DNA of 64,000 nt. Source: Rhodobacter viridis. Lineage in GTDB: Bacteria > Pseudomonadota > Alphaproteobacteria > Rhodobacterales > Rhodobacteraceae. The notes beneath the pieces are model-generated. The model was not told where the DNA came from. It was given only the letters and a program-made list of their open reading frames with translations, and made no database searches. Positions 54,022-64,000 of the stretch are shown piece by piece (the stretch's first letter is position 1; every line of letters starts with the position of its first letter). The stretch lies in contig NZ_QJTK01000016.1 in assembly GCF_003217355.1 (NCBI RefSeq), forward strand, positions 1-64,000, in the 5' to 3' direction. A program made the translations under genes and the position numbers.

Positions 54022-55203
54022 TTACGTGAACAGGCAGTCGCGCAGCTTGATCAGCCCGCGCCGCGTTTCTTCTCTTGGGGCGACCAGAGCCACCCGGATA
54101 TAGCCCTTGCCGGGGTTTTCGCCATCCACATCGCGGGCCAGATAGGCCCCCGGCAGGACGCGCACCCCGGTTTCGGTCCAAAGCTTCAATGCCGCTTCCT
54201 CGCCGTTCTCGACCGGCAGCCACAGGAAGAAGCCGCCCTCTGGCAAACGGAAGCTGTTGACACCGCTGAAGATTTCCGCGGCATCGGCGTATTTCTCCGC
54301 GTAAAGCGCGCGGTTTTCGATCACATGCGTCTCGTCGGCCCAGGCGCGTTCCGAGACGCGTTGAATCGGCTGCGGCAGAGGCGCGCCGGCATAGGCGCGC
54401 AGCTGACGAATGCGCTTCATCGCCTCGGGGCCACCGGCGCAGAAGCCCGAGCGCAGACCAGGCAGGTTCGAGCGTTTTGACAGCGAATGGAAGATCACTA
54501 CACGCTCGGGGTCAGTGCCGATCTCGGCGGCCACTTCGATCGCGCCGGGCGGCGGGGCCGTGCGCCAGAGTTCCGAATAGCATTCATCCGAGAACAGCCG
54601 GAAATCATGCTTTTCCGCCAGCGCCAGCAGCCGGGCCAGATAGTCGCGCGAGGCGACCGAGCCCTGCGGATTGGCGGGCGAGCACAGATAGGCGATCGTC
54701 GTGCGATCAAGGATCTCGGCGGGCAGGCTTTCGTAATCGGGCAGGAAGCCGGTCTCCTCGCTCGCCGGAACAAAGACCACCTCGGCCCCCACGGTCGCGG
54801 CGGCGACGGCATAGACCTGATAGAAGGGGTTCGGCACCAGCACCACAGGGCGCTTGCCGCGCTTGGTTTCCGGGCAAAGCGCAATCGCCGCGTTGAACAG
54901 CCCCTCGCGCGTGCCATTGAGCACCATCAGCCGGTTCTGCGCCACCTCGACCTTGTAGCGCCGCCCGATCCAGCCGGAGATGGCCGCCAGAAGCTCGGGC
55001 GTGCCGTCATTGGCCGGATATTGGCCGAATTCCGCAAGGCTCGCCGCCAGAACAGGGCCGACGAAATCGGGCATCGGATGGCGCGGCTCGCCGATGGTCA
55101 TGGCAATGGCCTCGCCCCCCGCCTTGTGGTGGTCGAGCAGCGCCCGCAACCGCGGAAACGCATATTCGGGCAGGTTCGCGAACCGCTCGGGAAACTCCAT
55201 CAT
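54022..55203 (-). CDS. PLP aminotransferase, probable succinyldiaminopimelate aminotransferase (DapC-like)
   Basis: The roughly 393-residue class-I aminotransferase has TIGEPRHPMPDFVGPVLAASL near residue 38, CSPANPQGSVASRDYL near residue 175, and the PLP lysine in FHSLSKRSNLPGLRSGFCAGG near residue 240, wording typical of DapC. With dapE in the window it would serve lysine/diaminopimelate synthesis. Starts at 55212, 55203 and 55200 are in frame; GAGG just upstream favours 55203 or 55200. It precedes ftsK. Confidence 0.87.
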   Translation of the reverse strand: MMEFPERFANLPEYAFPRLRALLDHHKAGGEAIAMTIGEPRHPMPDFVGPVLAASLAEFGQYPANDGTPELLAAISGWIGRRYKVEVAQNRLMVLNGTREGLFNAAIALCPETKRGKRPVVLVPNPFYQVYAVAAATVGAEVVFVPASEETGFLPDYESLPAEILDRTTIAYLCSPANPQGSVASRDYLARLLALAEKHDFRLFSDECYSELWRTAPPPGAIEVAAEIGTDPERVVIFHSLSKRSNLPGLRSGFCAGGPEAMKRIRQLRAYAGAPLPQPIQRVSERAWADETHVIENRALYAEKYADAAEIFSGVNSFRLPEGGFFLWLPVENGEEAALKLWTETGVRVLPGAYLARDVDGENPGKGYIRVALVAPREETRRGLIKLRDCLFT

Positions 55204-55319
55204 TTGCCTCATGCTCGGGGTCGTTTCGCCCCGTTGTCCATGGAAACTACCCAAGCTTGTGGGGCGCGTCCAGAAAAAGCGCATGGCCTGGCCCCCGGCC
55301 TGCGACAGAATGTGACTTT

Positions 55320-56636
55320 TCAGCCGAGCGCAGCTTCCGCCGCAAGCCCCAATCTGCACAAGGCCTCTTCGCCCATCGGCTTGCCCATCAACGAAATTCC
55401 GCACATCGGCTCGCCCGTGGGCAGGGTCAGCACGCACAGCCCGAAAATGTTGCCGATGCGGGTATTGCGCAGCGCCAGCAGGTTTTCGGCGGCGAAATAG
55501 GTCGGATCGGTGAGCAGACGGGCCGCGTCGGGCGGCAGGATCGGCGCGGTGGGCACCAGAACGGCATCGTATCCGGCCACTGCCGCCTGCCATTCGGCAC
55601 GGTAGCGCGCCAGATCGTCCCAGGCCTTCACATAGTCTGCCGCGCCAATGTCGGCCCCGCCGCGGAAGCGCTGCAAGATCACCGGGTACATCTTCTCGGG
55701 CGCGGCCTCGATCACCTCGGCCCAAAGCCCGTAAGCCTCTGGCGCGAAAAGGATCCCCGAAAGGTCCATCGCGGGCCCGACCATCGGCAACGCCCGGCGC
55801 TCGATCCGCGCACCGGCCTTTTCAAGGCGCTTCACCGCCGCTTCGAACCCGCGCACCGGAGCCTCGCGGGCCGAGGCGAAAGGCAGACCGTCAAGCACCA
55901 GAAGCCGCGTGCCCGCCAACGTCGCCTCGCGCAGATCGGGGGCTGCCCGGCCCTCAATCGCCGCCAGAACCAGCGCGCAATCCTCGACCGTGCGGGCCAG
56001 CGGCCCGACCGTGTCGAAGCGCTTGCACAAAGGCACGACACCCCGGGTGGAGACCCGGCCCGCGGTCGTCTTCAGGCCCACCAGATCGTTCCACGCGGCC
56101 GGGATCCGCACCGAGCCGCCGGTGTCCGAGCCCACCGCCGCCGCGGCCAGCCCGAGCTTCACCGACACCGCCGCGCCGGAACTCGATCCGCCCGGCGCCA
56201 GCCCCGCGGTCACCGCATTCGGCGGCGTCGCGGTCATCGGGTTGATGCCCAGCCCCGAAAACGCCAATTCCGTCATATGCGTTTTGCCCAGACAGAGCGT
56301 GCCCATCAGCGTCGCGGTCTGCAACACCTCGGCATCCGTCCCGGGCACCCGGCCCGCCAGCAGTTGCGAGCCCGCCTCGGTCGCGATCCCCGCCGTATCG
56401 AAGAGGTCTTTCCAGCTCAGCGCGATGCCCTCAAGCGGCCCGCGCGCCAGACCGCCCCGCAGCCGGGTCCGTGCCGCCATCGCCTCGGCCCGCGCGCGTT
56501 CGGGGGTCAGCCGGGCATAGACATCCGTCCGGCCCTCGGCCGCGTCCAGATAGGCCTCGACCATGTCGACAGGATCAAGCCTGCCTTCCGCCATCGCCTG
56601 CCCCTGCGTAGCGGCCGACCAGAACCGTTCCAGCAT
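55320..56636 (-). CDS. Amidase-signature-family hydrolase
   Basis: The 438-residue protein has the amidase-signature Ser-cisSer-Lys triad: lysine in GIALSWKDLFDTAG near residue 68, and GLAPGGSSSGAAVSVKLGLAAAAVGSDTGGSVRIPAAW near residue 143 with the serines. The substrate cannot be told; it resembles AtzF/GatA-like amidases. There are no gatB or gatC genes here, so a free-standing amidase is more likely than the tRNA amidotransferase. It begins 80 bases from the divergent Ubi hydroxylase. Confidence 0.88.
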   Translation of the reverse strand: MLERFWSAATQGQAMAEGRLDPVDMVEAYLDAAEGRTDVYARLTPERARAEAMAARTRLRGGLARGPLEGIALSWKDLFDTAGIATEAGSQLLAGRVPGTDAEVLQTATLMGTLCLGKTHMTELAFSGLGINPMTATPPNAVTAGLAPGGSSSGAAVSVKLGLAAAAVGSDTGGSVRIPAAWNDLVGLKTTAGRVSTRGVVPLCKRFDTVGPLARTVEDCALVLAAIEGRAAPDLREATLAGTRLLVLDGLPFASAREAPVRGFEAAVKRLEKAGARIERRALPMVGPAMDLSGILFAPEAYGLWAEVIEAAPEKMYPVILQRFRGGADIGAADYVKAWDDLARYRAEWQAAVAGYDAVLVPTAPILPPDAARLLTDPTYFAAENLLALRNTRIGNIFGLCVLTLPTGEPMCGISLMGKPMGEEALCRLGLAAEAALG

Positions 56637-56715
56637 CGCAACCCCCCTTCGTTTTGCACAGGCTAACCATCGCGCGGGCAATGGACAATCCCGTCGCCCG
56701 CGCCATATTGGGCGC

Positions 56716-57942
56716 ATGACACAGGTTCACGACGTTCTCATCGCTGGCGGTGGTCTGAATGGCCCCGCGCTTGCCCTTGCCCTTGCGGCTGCGGGCCTTT
56801 CCGTCACCGTGATCGACGCCGCCCCCGCGCAGCGCCGGGCCGAGGATGCTTTCGACGGTCGCGCCTATGCGCTGGCGCTCGCGTCGCAAAAGTTGCTTGC
56901 CGCGCTTGGCGTCTGGCCCGCGGTGGCCGCGCAGGCGCAGCCGATCAATGACGTGAAGGCTTTTGACGGCCGCCCGGGCGAAGGCGCCGCACCGTTCTTT
57001 CTGCATTTCGACAGCCGCGAGCTGGATCAAAAGCCGGTCGGCTACATGCTGGAAGACCGCTTCCTTTATCGCGCCTTCCTCGCCGCGATGCAGGCCAACC
57101 CCTTGATCACGCTCATTTCCGAAACCTCGGTCGTGGCGCAGGATGTCGTGCCCGGCGCCGTCCGGGTGACGCTTTCGACGGGCGAAACCCTGTCGGGCCG
57201 GGTGCTGATCGGGGCGGATGGGCGCCGCTCGGGCGTGGCCGAACGGGCCGGGATCGGCCGCGAGGGCTGGGGCTACGGCCAGACCGCCCTTGTCGCCGCG
57301 ATCGCGCATGAAAAACCGCATGAGGGCATCGCCTATCAGCTCTTCATGCCGAACGGGCCGCTGGCGATCCTGCCCTTGCCGGGCAACCGCTCCTCGATCG
57401 TCTGGAGCGAGACGGAGGCCAATGCCGCCACAATCGCGAAACTGTCCGATGCCGATTTCATGGAACTGGTGAAGCCGCGTTTTGGCGATTTTCTGGGCCA
57501 GATCAGCCTTGTCGGGCCGCGCTTCAGCTATCCGCTGAATCTGACGCTCGCCAAGGCCTATGCCGCGCCGCGCGTCGCGCTGGTGGGCGATGCGGCGCAT
57601 GGGGTGCATCCGATTGCCGGGCAGGGGCTGAACCTCGGTCTGCGCGATGTCGCGGCTCTGGCCGAGGTGCTGATCGAGGCGATGCGGCGCGGCGAAGACA
57701 TCGGTTCGATCCACACGCTGGAACGCTTTCAGATGTGGCGCCGCTTCGATGCGACCACGCTCGCGCTTGGCATGGACACGGTCAACAAGCTCTTTTCCAA
57801 CGATAATCCGGTGCTGCGGGCCGGGCGGGATCTGGGCATGGGGATCGTGCAGGCGATCGGCCCGCTGCGCCGCGGCTTCATGCGGCAGGCGGCAGGCATT
57901 GCCGGTCCGCAGCCGAAACTGTTGCAGGGGCGGCAGATCTAG
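56716..57942 (+). CDS. UbiH/UbiF-type FAD-dependent ubiquinone hydroxylase
   Basis: The 408-residue flavoprotein monooxygenase hydroxylates the ubiquinone ring. It starts [23 protein letters not shown] (FAD-binding GxGxxG), has [18 protein letters not shown] near residue 163, and the family signature [29 protein letters not shown] near residue 292. Which ring position it acts on (UbiH, UbiF or a broad enzyme) cannot be decided. The ATG at 56716 starts the FAD domain. It converges on the Trm112-like gene with a 4-base overlap. Confidence 0.9.
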   Translation: MTQVHDVLIAGGGLNGPALALALAAAGLSVTVIDAAPAQRRAEDAFDGRAYALALASQKLLAALGVWPAVAAQAQPINDVKAFDGRPGEGAAPFFLHFDSRELDQKPVGYMLEDRFLYRAFLAAMQANPLITLISETSVVAQDVVPGAVRVTLSTGETLSGRVLIGADGRRSGVAERAGIGREGWGYGQTALVAAIAHEKPHEGIAYQLFMPNGPLAILPLPGNRSSIVWSETEANAATIAKLSDADFMELVKPRFGDFLGQISLVGPRFSYPLNLTLAKAYAAPRVALVGDAAHGVHPIAGQGLNLGLRDVAALAEVLIEAMRRGEDIGSIHTLERFQMWRRFDATTLALGMDTVNKLFSNDNPVLRAGRDLGMGIVQAIGPLRRGFMRQAAGIAGPQPKLLQGRQI

Positions 57943-58151
57943 TCGAGCCGCCGCGCCTCGTCGACCAGCATGATCGGAATGCCGCGGCGTATCGGAAACG
58001 CCAGCCCCGCGGCTTTCGACACCAGTTCCTGCCGTTCGGCATCAAAGCACAGCGGCGCCTGCGTCAGCGGGCAGACCAGCGCCTCGAGCATGCGGCGGTC
58101 GAACCCGCCGCGCTCGGTCTCGGGGACAAGCTGCGGCAGGCCCTCGGTCAT
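57939..58151 (-). CDS. Trm112-family small protein
   Basis: The 70-residue protein contains the Trm112 core: [45 protein letters not shown]. Two of the zinc-type cysteines (VCPLT and LCFD) are retained. Bacterial members are small accessory proteins of unsettled function. It overlaps the LON-domain gene stop by 4 bases (ATGA). Confidence 0.87.
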   Translation of the reverse strand: MTEGLPQLVPETERGGFDRRMLEALVCPLTQAPLCFDAERQELVSKAAGLAFPIRRGIPIMLVDEARRLD

Positions 58152-58792
58152 TGCGGCCGCTCCTCGATGCCACCGTGCAGCACGAATTCCATCAGCGTCA
58201 CAAGGGTTTCGCGCCGCGTGGGCAGGCTGGGCGCCTCCAGCAGCGCCTGCTTGTCCTCGGGCTCGAAGGGCAGCAGCATCGAGAGCGCATTGATCAGGAA
58301 TTCATCCTCGGCATCCTTCAGCGCCTCCCAATCGGTATCCAGCCCCTGCGTGTGCAGATAGCGGCCCAGCAGGTCCAGAAGCCCCTCGCGGTCGAAGCCG
58401 GGGTCATGCTCGGGATTGCCGATGTCGCGGGGGAAATCGGTCCAGCCGATCTCGGCGCGGATATAGGGGGTGTCGCCGGAGACTTCGCGCTGCAGGCGGA
58501 ACCGCGACACGCCCGAGAGCGTGATCATGTAGCGGCCATCTTCGGTTTCGGAAAAACCGGTCAGACGGCCGGCGCAGCCGATGGTCGACAATTTCGGCGT
58601 GCCGTCGCGGCCTTTGCAGGGCTGGATCATGCCGATCAGCCGTTGCGGGGTCGCCATGCAATCTTCGATCATCTGCAGGTAACGCGGCTCGAAGATATGC
58701 AGCGGCAGCCGCCCCCGGGGCAGCAAAAGCGCCCCCGGAAGCGGGAAGAGCGGGATCTGGGCAGGCAGGTCACTGGGTTTGATCATCCGCAT
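58148..58792 (-). CDS. LON substrate-binding-domain protein
   Basis: The roughly 214-residue protein has only the N-terminal (substrate-binding) domain of Lon: [34 protein letters not shown] near residue 13, then [45 protein letters not shown]. No AAA+ or protease domain is present. Role unknown. Starts at 58792 (MRMIKPSD) or 58786 are possible. It follows the thioredoxin-like gene by 20 bases. Confidence 0.9.
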   Translation of the reverse strand: MRMIKPSDLPAQIPLFPLPGALLLPRGRLPLHIFEPRYLQMIEDCMATPQRLIGMIQPCKGRDGTPKLSTIGCAGRLTGFSETEDGRYMITLSGVSRFRLQREVSGDTPYIRAEIGWTDFPRDIGNPEHDPGFDREGLLDLLGRYLHTQGLDTDWEALKDAEDEFLINALSMLLPFEPEDKQALLEAPSLPTRRETLVTLMEFVLHGGIEERPQ

Positions 58793-58812
58793 CAGATAGC
58801 CCGCCCCCGCGT

Positions 58813-59724
58813 TCAGGCAAATATCATCGACGACAAACGCCGCCGCCCTTTGACCGCGATCGGGTCGGCAGGCTTCAGGCTGTCGAAGATGGTGAAAAGC
58901 TGGGTCTTGGCCGCGCCCTCGCTCCACTCGCGGTCGCGGCGGAAGAGTTCGAGAAGCTCCTCCACCGCCTCTTCGACCTGACCGGCCGCATGCAGTGCGG
59001 TGGCGTGATCGAAGCGGGCCTGATGATCGTTCGGATCGGCGGAGAGTTTCGCCTTGAGCTCGTCCAGCGGCCCGGCCTTCGCGGCTTGCTTCGCCAAGGC
59101 GAGCTGCGCGCGGGCGGCTTCGACCGGGGCGGCGGTCGCGATCTTCGCGGGCGCGCCCGCAAGGATCAGCTCGGCCTGATCAAGATTGCCCGCCGCGAGA
59201 TGGGCGCGCACCAGACCACTGTAGGCTTCGGCATTCTCGGGCTCTTCGCCCAGAATCGCGGCAAAGGTCTCTGCCGCGTCAACCGCCGCCCCTTCGGCCA
59301 GCATTTCCTCGGCCGCGGCCAGCGCCTCGCCCAGACCGCCGTCACCCGCCAGACCGGCCAGCTTTTCGACGAAGGCCTTGACCTGCGAGGCGGGAAGCGC
59401 GCCCTGGAACATGTCGACCGGACGGCCCTGATAAAAGGCGACGACGGTCGGGATCGATTGCAGCGGCAGACCCTGCTGCGCCAGCACCTGCGCCAGACGC
59501 TGGTTCTCGTCGACGTTGATCTTCGCCATCACCACGCGGCCCTTGAGCGCGTTGACGGCTGCTTCCAGCTGCGGCCCGAGCGTCTTGCAGGGGCCACACC
59601 AGGGCGCCCAGAAATCGACGATGACCGGCACGGCCATCGAGGCATCAACCACCTCGGCCATGAAGGTCGCCTCAGAGACATCCTTGACGAACGTTTGCGC
59701 GGGTTTCGTGTCGGTTCCGAACAT
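58813..59724 (-). CDS. Thioredoxin-domain/TPR chaperedoxin (CnoX/YbbN-like)
   Basis: The 303-residue protein joins an N-terminal thioredoxin domain (VIVDFWAPWCGPCKTLGPQLEA near residue 35, intact WCGPC) to a C-terminal helical tetratricopeptide region (about residues 125-303). This is the CnoX/YbbN plan; in E. coli such proteins pass oxidised clients to GroEL or DnaK, though there the active-site cysteines differ. It likely protects proteins from oxidation. Confidence 0.92.
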   Translation of the reverse strand: MFGTDTKPAQTFVKDVSEATFMAEVVDASMAVPVIVDFWAPWCGPCKTLGPQLEAAVNALKGRVVMAKINVDENQRLAQVLAQQGLPLQSIPTVVAFYQGRPVDMFQGALPASQVKAFVEKLAGLAGDGGLGEALAAAEEMLAEGAAVDAAETFAAILGEEPENAEAYSGLVRAHLAAGNLDQAELILAGAPAKIATAAPVEAARAQLALAKQAAKAGPLDELKAKLSADPNDHQARFDHATALHAAGQVEEAVEELLELFRRDREWSEGAAKTQLFTIFDSLKPADPIAVKGRRRLSSMIFA

Positions 59725-59794
59725 GGAGGTCCTCTTTTTGGATCTTTGCCCCTATATGCGCTGCCGCCCGGGCCGCGCCAAGGGGCGCGTGTGG

Positions 59795-60583
59795 TCAAAG
59801 ATCGAATGTGGCAAAGACCGGCGCGTGATCCGAGGGCTGTTCCCAACCCCGCGCGGCACGCAGGACGCGGCTTCCATGCGCTGCGCCCGCAATGTCGGGC
59901 GTCGCCCAGATGTGATCGAGACGGCGGCCCTTGTCTGCCGCATCCCAATCGGGCGAGCGATAGGACCACCAGGAATAAAGCTGCCCCTCGGGGATGTTGG
60001 CGCGGGTCACATCGACCCAGCCCCCCGCCTCCTGCGCCGCGGCCAGATGGTCGACCTCGATCGGCGTATGCGAGACGATCTTCAAGAGCGCCTTGTGGTT
60101 CCAGACGTCATCTTCGCGCGGCGCGATGTTCAGATCGCCGACAAGGATCGCCCGATCCGGCCGCTGGGCATGGAAATCGTCGCGCATATGGGTCAGAAAA
60201 TCGAGCTTCTGGCCGAATTTCTCGTTCTCGGCGCGGTCCGGAATGTCGCCGCCCGCAGGAACGTAGAAATTGTGGATGGTGACGCCGTTTTCGAGCCGCC
60301 CGGCAATGTGGCGGGCATGTCCCAGGTTCGCGTAATCGCCCGCCCCCGCCTCGACCATCGGCAGCTTCGACAGGATCGCGACACCGTTATAACCCTTTTG
60401 CCCGCGCGCGACATGGTAGCGATAGCCCAGCGCGGCAAAGGCCTCGAAGGGGATCTTTTCGACCGGGCTCTTGCATTCCTGCAGGCAGAGCACGTCGGGC
60501 GCCTCCTCGGTCATCAGCTTGCACACCAGCGCCTCGCGCAGGCGGACCGAATTGATGTTCCAGGTGGCAAGGGTGAAACTCAT
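59795..60583 (-). CDS. xthA: Exodeoxyribonuclease III
   Basis: The 262-residue AP endonuclease/3'-exonuclease has FTLATWNINSVRLREALV at the N-terminus, LCLQECKSPVEKIP near residue 33 (metal glutamate), ILVGDLNIAPREDDVW near residue 150, and the C-terminal GRRLDHIWAT and PSDHAPVFATFDL. It acts in base-excision repair. The ATG at 60583 begins the conserved fold. Confidence 0.96.
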   Translation of the reverse strand: MSFTLATWNINSVRLREALVCKLMTEEAPDVLCLQECKSPVEKIPFEAFAALGYRYHVARGQKGYNGVAILSKLPMVEAGAGDYANLGHARHIAGRLENGVTIHNFYVPAGGDIPDRAENEKFGQKLDFLTHMRDDFHAQRPDRAILVGDLNIAPREDDVWNHKALLKIVSHTPIEVDHLAAAQEAGGWVDVTRANIPEGQLYSWWSYRSPDWDAADKGRRLDHIWATPDIAGAAHGSRVLRAARGWEQPSDHAPVFATFDL

Positions 60584-60673
60584 GGGCAGGCTCCTTTGGG
60601 CTGCGCGAGCATCGCCCGGCGCGGCGGAAAGGGCAAGCCTTCGGGCGCGGCGCTTTGGAGCAGAGCGTGGAAA

Positions 60674-60729
60674 GAGGCGTATTTGGAACAAGAAGAAATA
60701 TGGGCTTCTTCTTGGTTCAAATACGCCTC
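60674..60729. repeat. Long inverted repeat with TATTTG/AAGAAGAA arms (REP-like)
   Basis: Arms at 60674-60697 and 60706-60729 are 24 bases each with two mismatches and an 8-base loop (ATATGGGC), giving a strong hairpin. The arm sequence (GTATTTG then ACAAGAAGAA) resembles the tail of the element at 37897-37951. It lies between the aldehyde dehydrogenase and xthA genes, both minus-strand, and could end or stabilise the dehydrogenase transcript. Confidence 0.65.
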
Positions 60730-60758
60730 CTTGCTGCGTCAGGGGCGCGTCGGCCGGA

Positions 60759-62195
60759 TCAGTCTGCCCAGCCGGAGATCGACTTCACTTCGCAGAATTC
60801 CTCGATGCCCCAGCGGCCGCCCTCGCGCGCGCGGCCCGAGGCGCGCACGCCCCCGAAGGGCGCCCCTGCCCCGCGGCTTTGCCCGTTCATCTCGACCATG
60901 CCGGAGCGCAGGAGCCGCGCCAGCCGGTTGCGCCGCGCGCCGTCTTGCGATTGCACGTAGTTGGTCAGACCGTAGGGCGTGGCATTGGCAATCTCGACCG
61001 CCTCGGCCTCGGTGTCGAAGGGCATGATCGAGAGGACCGGGCCGAAGATTTCCTCGCGCATCACCGTCATCTCGGGGGTGACATCGGCAAAGACCGTCGG
61101 GCGGATGAAGAAACCCTTGTTCAGCCCCTCGGGGCGGCCAAGGCCCCCGGCCACAAGGCGCGCCCCTTCCTTGATCCCGGTTTCGATCAGGCCCTGGATC
61201 TTTTCGAACTGCGCCGCGTTCACCACCGGGCCGATGTGGCGGCCCGGTTCATGCGCCGAACCGATCTTGATCGAGGCGGCGACCTCGGCCGCGATTTCCA
61301 CCGCGCGGTCGTACAGCGGGCGCTCGACCAGCATCCGTGTCGGCGCATTGCAGCTTTGGCCCGAGTTGTTCATGCAATGCCGCACACCGCGCGCCACCGC
61401 CTTGTCATCCGCATCGGCAAAGACAAGGTTCGCCCCCTTGCCGCCGAGTTCGAGACAGACCCGTTTCAGCGTCGCCGCTGCGGCTTGGCTGATCGCCTTG
61501 CCCGCGCGCGTCGAGCCGGTGAAGGAGATCATCTCGACATCCGGGTGGGTCGACAGCTGCGTGCCCACCCCAAGCCCATCGCCGTTCACGAGGTTGAAGA
61601 CGCCCGCGGGCACCCCCGCCTCGTGCACGAACTCCGCAAACAGCAGCGAGGACAGCGGCGCCTCTTCCGAGGGTTTCAGAACCATCGTGCAGCCAGCGAT
61701 CAGCGCCGGGATCACCTTCAGCGTGACCTGGTTCATCGGCCAGTTCCACGGCGTGATCAGCCCGACGACGCCCACGGGTTCATAGGCGATCATCGCCCCC
61801 GGCGTGCCCTCGCCCAGCGGATGCACCCACTCGAACTCCTGCGCGGCCCTGATGAAATTCGAGATATGCCAGATGCCCGCCCCCACCTGACTTTCGCGGG
61901 CGAAGTCGATGGGCGCGCCCATCTCGAGGCTCATCGCCGCCGCCATCTCCTCGCCCCGGGCCTGATAGATCGCGAGAATGCGCTCGACCGCGGCCAGACG
62001 TTCGGCGGGCGGCGTCGCGGCCCAGCCCGGACCCGCGCGCAGGGCGGCCGTCACCGCGGCATCGGTATCGGCCTGATCGCCGAGCGAGATGATCGCGCAG
62101 GGCTCCTCGGTCGAGGGATCGATGACGAAATGATCGCGCGGCGCCTCCGGCCCGACCCATTTCCCGTCGATGTAGAACTGGCGTTTCTCGATCAT
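60759..62195 (-). CDS. NAD(P)-dependent aldehyde dehydrogenase
   Basis: The 478-residue ALDH-superfamily protein has TPWNWPMNQVTLKVIPALIAGCTMVLKPSEEAP near residue 147, the cofactor-loop FTGSTRAGKAI near residue 225, the catalytic glutamate in CLELGGKGANLVFADAD near residue 248, and the catalytic cysteine in NNSGQSCNAPTRMLVERPLY near residue 277. The substrate cannot be inferred; neighbours give no pathway. The ATG at 62195 precedes the conserved start MIEKRQFYIDGKWV. Confidence 0.93.
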   Translation of the reverse strand: MIEKRQFYIDGKWVGPEAPRDHFVIDPSTEEPCAIISLGDQADTDAAVTAALRAGPGWAATPPAERLAAVERILAIYQARGEEMAAAMSLEMGAPIDFARESQVGAGIWHISNFIRAAQEFEWVHPLGEGTPGAMIAYEPVGVVGLITPWNWPMNQVTLKVIPALIAGCTMVLKPSEEAPLSSLLFAEFVHEAGVPAGVFNLVNGDGLGVGTQLSTHPDVEMISFTGSTRAGKAISQAAAATLKRVCLELGGKGANLVFADADDKAVARGVRHCMNNSGQSCNAPTRMLVERPLYDRAVEIAAEVAASIKIGSAHEPGRHIGPVVNAAQFEKIQGLIETGIKEGARLVAGGLGRPEGLNKGFFIRPTVFADVTPEMTVMREEIFGPVLSIMPFDTEAEAVEIANATPYGLTNYVQSQDGARRNRLARLLRSGMVEMNGQSRGAGAPFGGVRASGRAREGGRWGIEEFCEVKSISGWAD

Positions 62196-62423
62196 GGCAC
62201 ACTCCCTTGTTGGCCCCAGCCTGACAGCGGATCGCGCGTGAAACAAGCCGCCTGCCGAAAAATTTGATCAAATTATTTTGCGTCGATCTGGTAACCAAAA
62301 CTTACCAGTCATGCAGTTTCGGCATCGCGGCATTGCCCAATCCCCGGATTGTGCAAATGCAGCATAAGGCGCAAGTTATCGGTAACGGCGGGATGGTCCT
62401 GCCGGAGACCGAAAGACGAAAAG

Positions 62424-62642
62424 ATGCCCCTCGCTTCTGCCCAAGCCCTGCCCCGCTCTGTTCCGCTGTTTGACGCGATCGCCCGCGCCGTTGCCCAATT
62501 CCGCGAAATCCGTGCGCAACGCCGCGCCTATGTTGCCCTGCTGGAAGAATTCGACCGCATGACGGATGCCGACTGGTTCGACCTTGGCCTGTCGCGCCAC
62601 AATGCCCGTGATCTGGCCCGCCACACTGTCTACGGGCGCTGA
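62424..62642 (+). CDS. DUF1127-family small protein
   Basis: The 72-residue, Arg-rich protein contains the DUF1127 core REIRAQRRAYVALLEEFDRMTDADWFDLGLSRHNARDLAR. Small DUF1127 proteins in alphaproteobacteria affect RNA turnover and phosphate or carbon responses. The ATG at 62424 follows a purine-rich stretch (GAAAGACGAAAAG). The 228-base gap before it is AT-rich and holds no other gene. A terminator follows. Confidence 0.88.
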   Translation: MPLASAQALPRSVPLFDAIARAVAQFREIRAQRRAYVALLEEFDRMTDADWFDLGLSRHNARDLARHTVYGR

Positions 62643-62671
62643 ACCGCCCCTCGGCCGCAAGCCGAAAAGCA

Positions 62672-62697
62672 AAAGCCCCCGCGCGAGCGGGGGCTTT
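62672..62697. terminator. Bidirectional terminator between the DUF1127 gene and pnp
   Basis: AAAGCCCCCGC / GCGGGGGCTTT forms an 11-base stem with a GCGA tetraloop. T-rich sequence follows on the minus strand (pnp side), and a short T-run on the plus strand. It lies 29 bases after the DUF1127 stop and 20 bases after the pnp stop. Confidence 0.9.
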
Positions 62698-62717
62698 GCC
62701 ATTTCTGACGGAAGCGA

Positions 62718-64000
<1,283 letters not shown>

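Noticed and set aside
51778-54480. A 900-codon plus-strand open frame opposite ftsK.
   Set aside because: Arg/His/Gly-rich shadow of the ftsK linker and membrane coding region.
55320-56636. GatA subunit of the tRNA amidotransferase.
   Set aside because: No gatC or gatB is adjacent, and the protein is shorter and more divergent than GatA; a general amidase is safer.
62196-62423. Possible small RNA gene in the gap before the DUF1127 gene.
   Set aside because: AT-rich sequence is present but no clear promoter-terminator pair within the gap; the only strong terminator is after the DUF1127 stop.

Overview
This 64 kb window comes from a GC-rich alphaproteobacterium. The gene content and protein sequences fit Rhodobacter capsulatus, a purple non-sulfur photosynthetic diazotroph. 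Diagnostic content includes a nif/rnf cluster with fdxB, fdxN, fdxC, fprA and rnfF, an rbaV/rbaW-type partner-switch pair, methylsuccinyl-CoA dehydrogenase of the ethylmalonyl-CoA pathway, and typical Rhodobacteraceae housekeeping gene order. I see no tRNA, rRNA, CRISPR array or insertion sequence.

Positions 1-21,000 form a nitrogen-fixation island. On the minus strand, two operons run leftwards: nifE-nifN-nifX-orf4-orf5-fdxB-nifQ-TPR gene, then iscA-like-nifU(C-terminal type)-nifS-nifV-nifW, followed by the start of nifA at the window edge. They supply the FeMo-cofactor scaffold, molybdenum and homocitrate, Fe-S clusters and the activator. A third minus-strand operon, fprA-fdxC-fdxN-rseC-like-rnfF, encodes soluble electron carriers and the flavin transferase for the Rnf complex. 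Divergent from it on the plus strand is rnfABCDGEH, the membrane complex that feeds low-potential electrons to nitrogenase ferredoxins. Its transcript appears to continue into a flavocytochrome-c-dehydrogenase-like flavoprotein and a small membrane protein, ending at a strong hairpin at 20,999. Four good sigma-54 (-24/-12) promoters drive iscA-like, nifE, fprA and rnfA. One perfect NifA-type site (TGT-N10-ACA) lies between fprA and rnfA.

Positions 21,000-26,750 hold a choline-O-sulfate locus: choline sulfatase, a ChoX-type binding protein, a divergent LysR regulator, an unrecognised protein and a radical-SAM sulfatase maturase. Positions 26,750-37,200 are accessory: a very large multi-PAS GGDEF/EAL protein, an acetyltransferase coupled to dapE, two tandem Hint-domain proteins (the first apparently lacking catalytic residues), methylsuccinyl-CoA dehydrogenase and a second acetyltransferase.

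Positions 37,150-46,250 are a long conserved minus-strand housekeeping run: folK, rpoZ, the (p)ppGpp synthetase/hydrolase, DUF2062, pdxJ, a membrane protein, acpS, lepB, rnc, era, DUF1491 and recO. Positions 46,390-64,000 are mixed: a NYN-domain protein, an RluA-type synthase, free-methionine sulfoxide reductase, the rbaV/rbaW-like pair, hspQ, a lytic-transglycosylase lipoprotein, lolA, ftsK, a DapC-like aminotransferase, an amidase, a Ubi hydroxylase, Trm112-, LON- and CnoX-like proteins, xthA, an aldehyde dehydrogenase, a DUF1127 protein and most of pnp.
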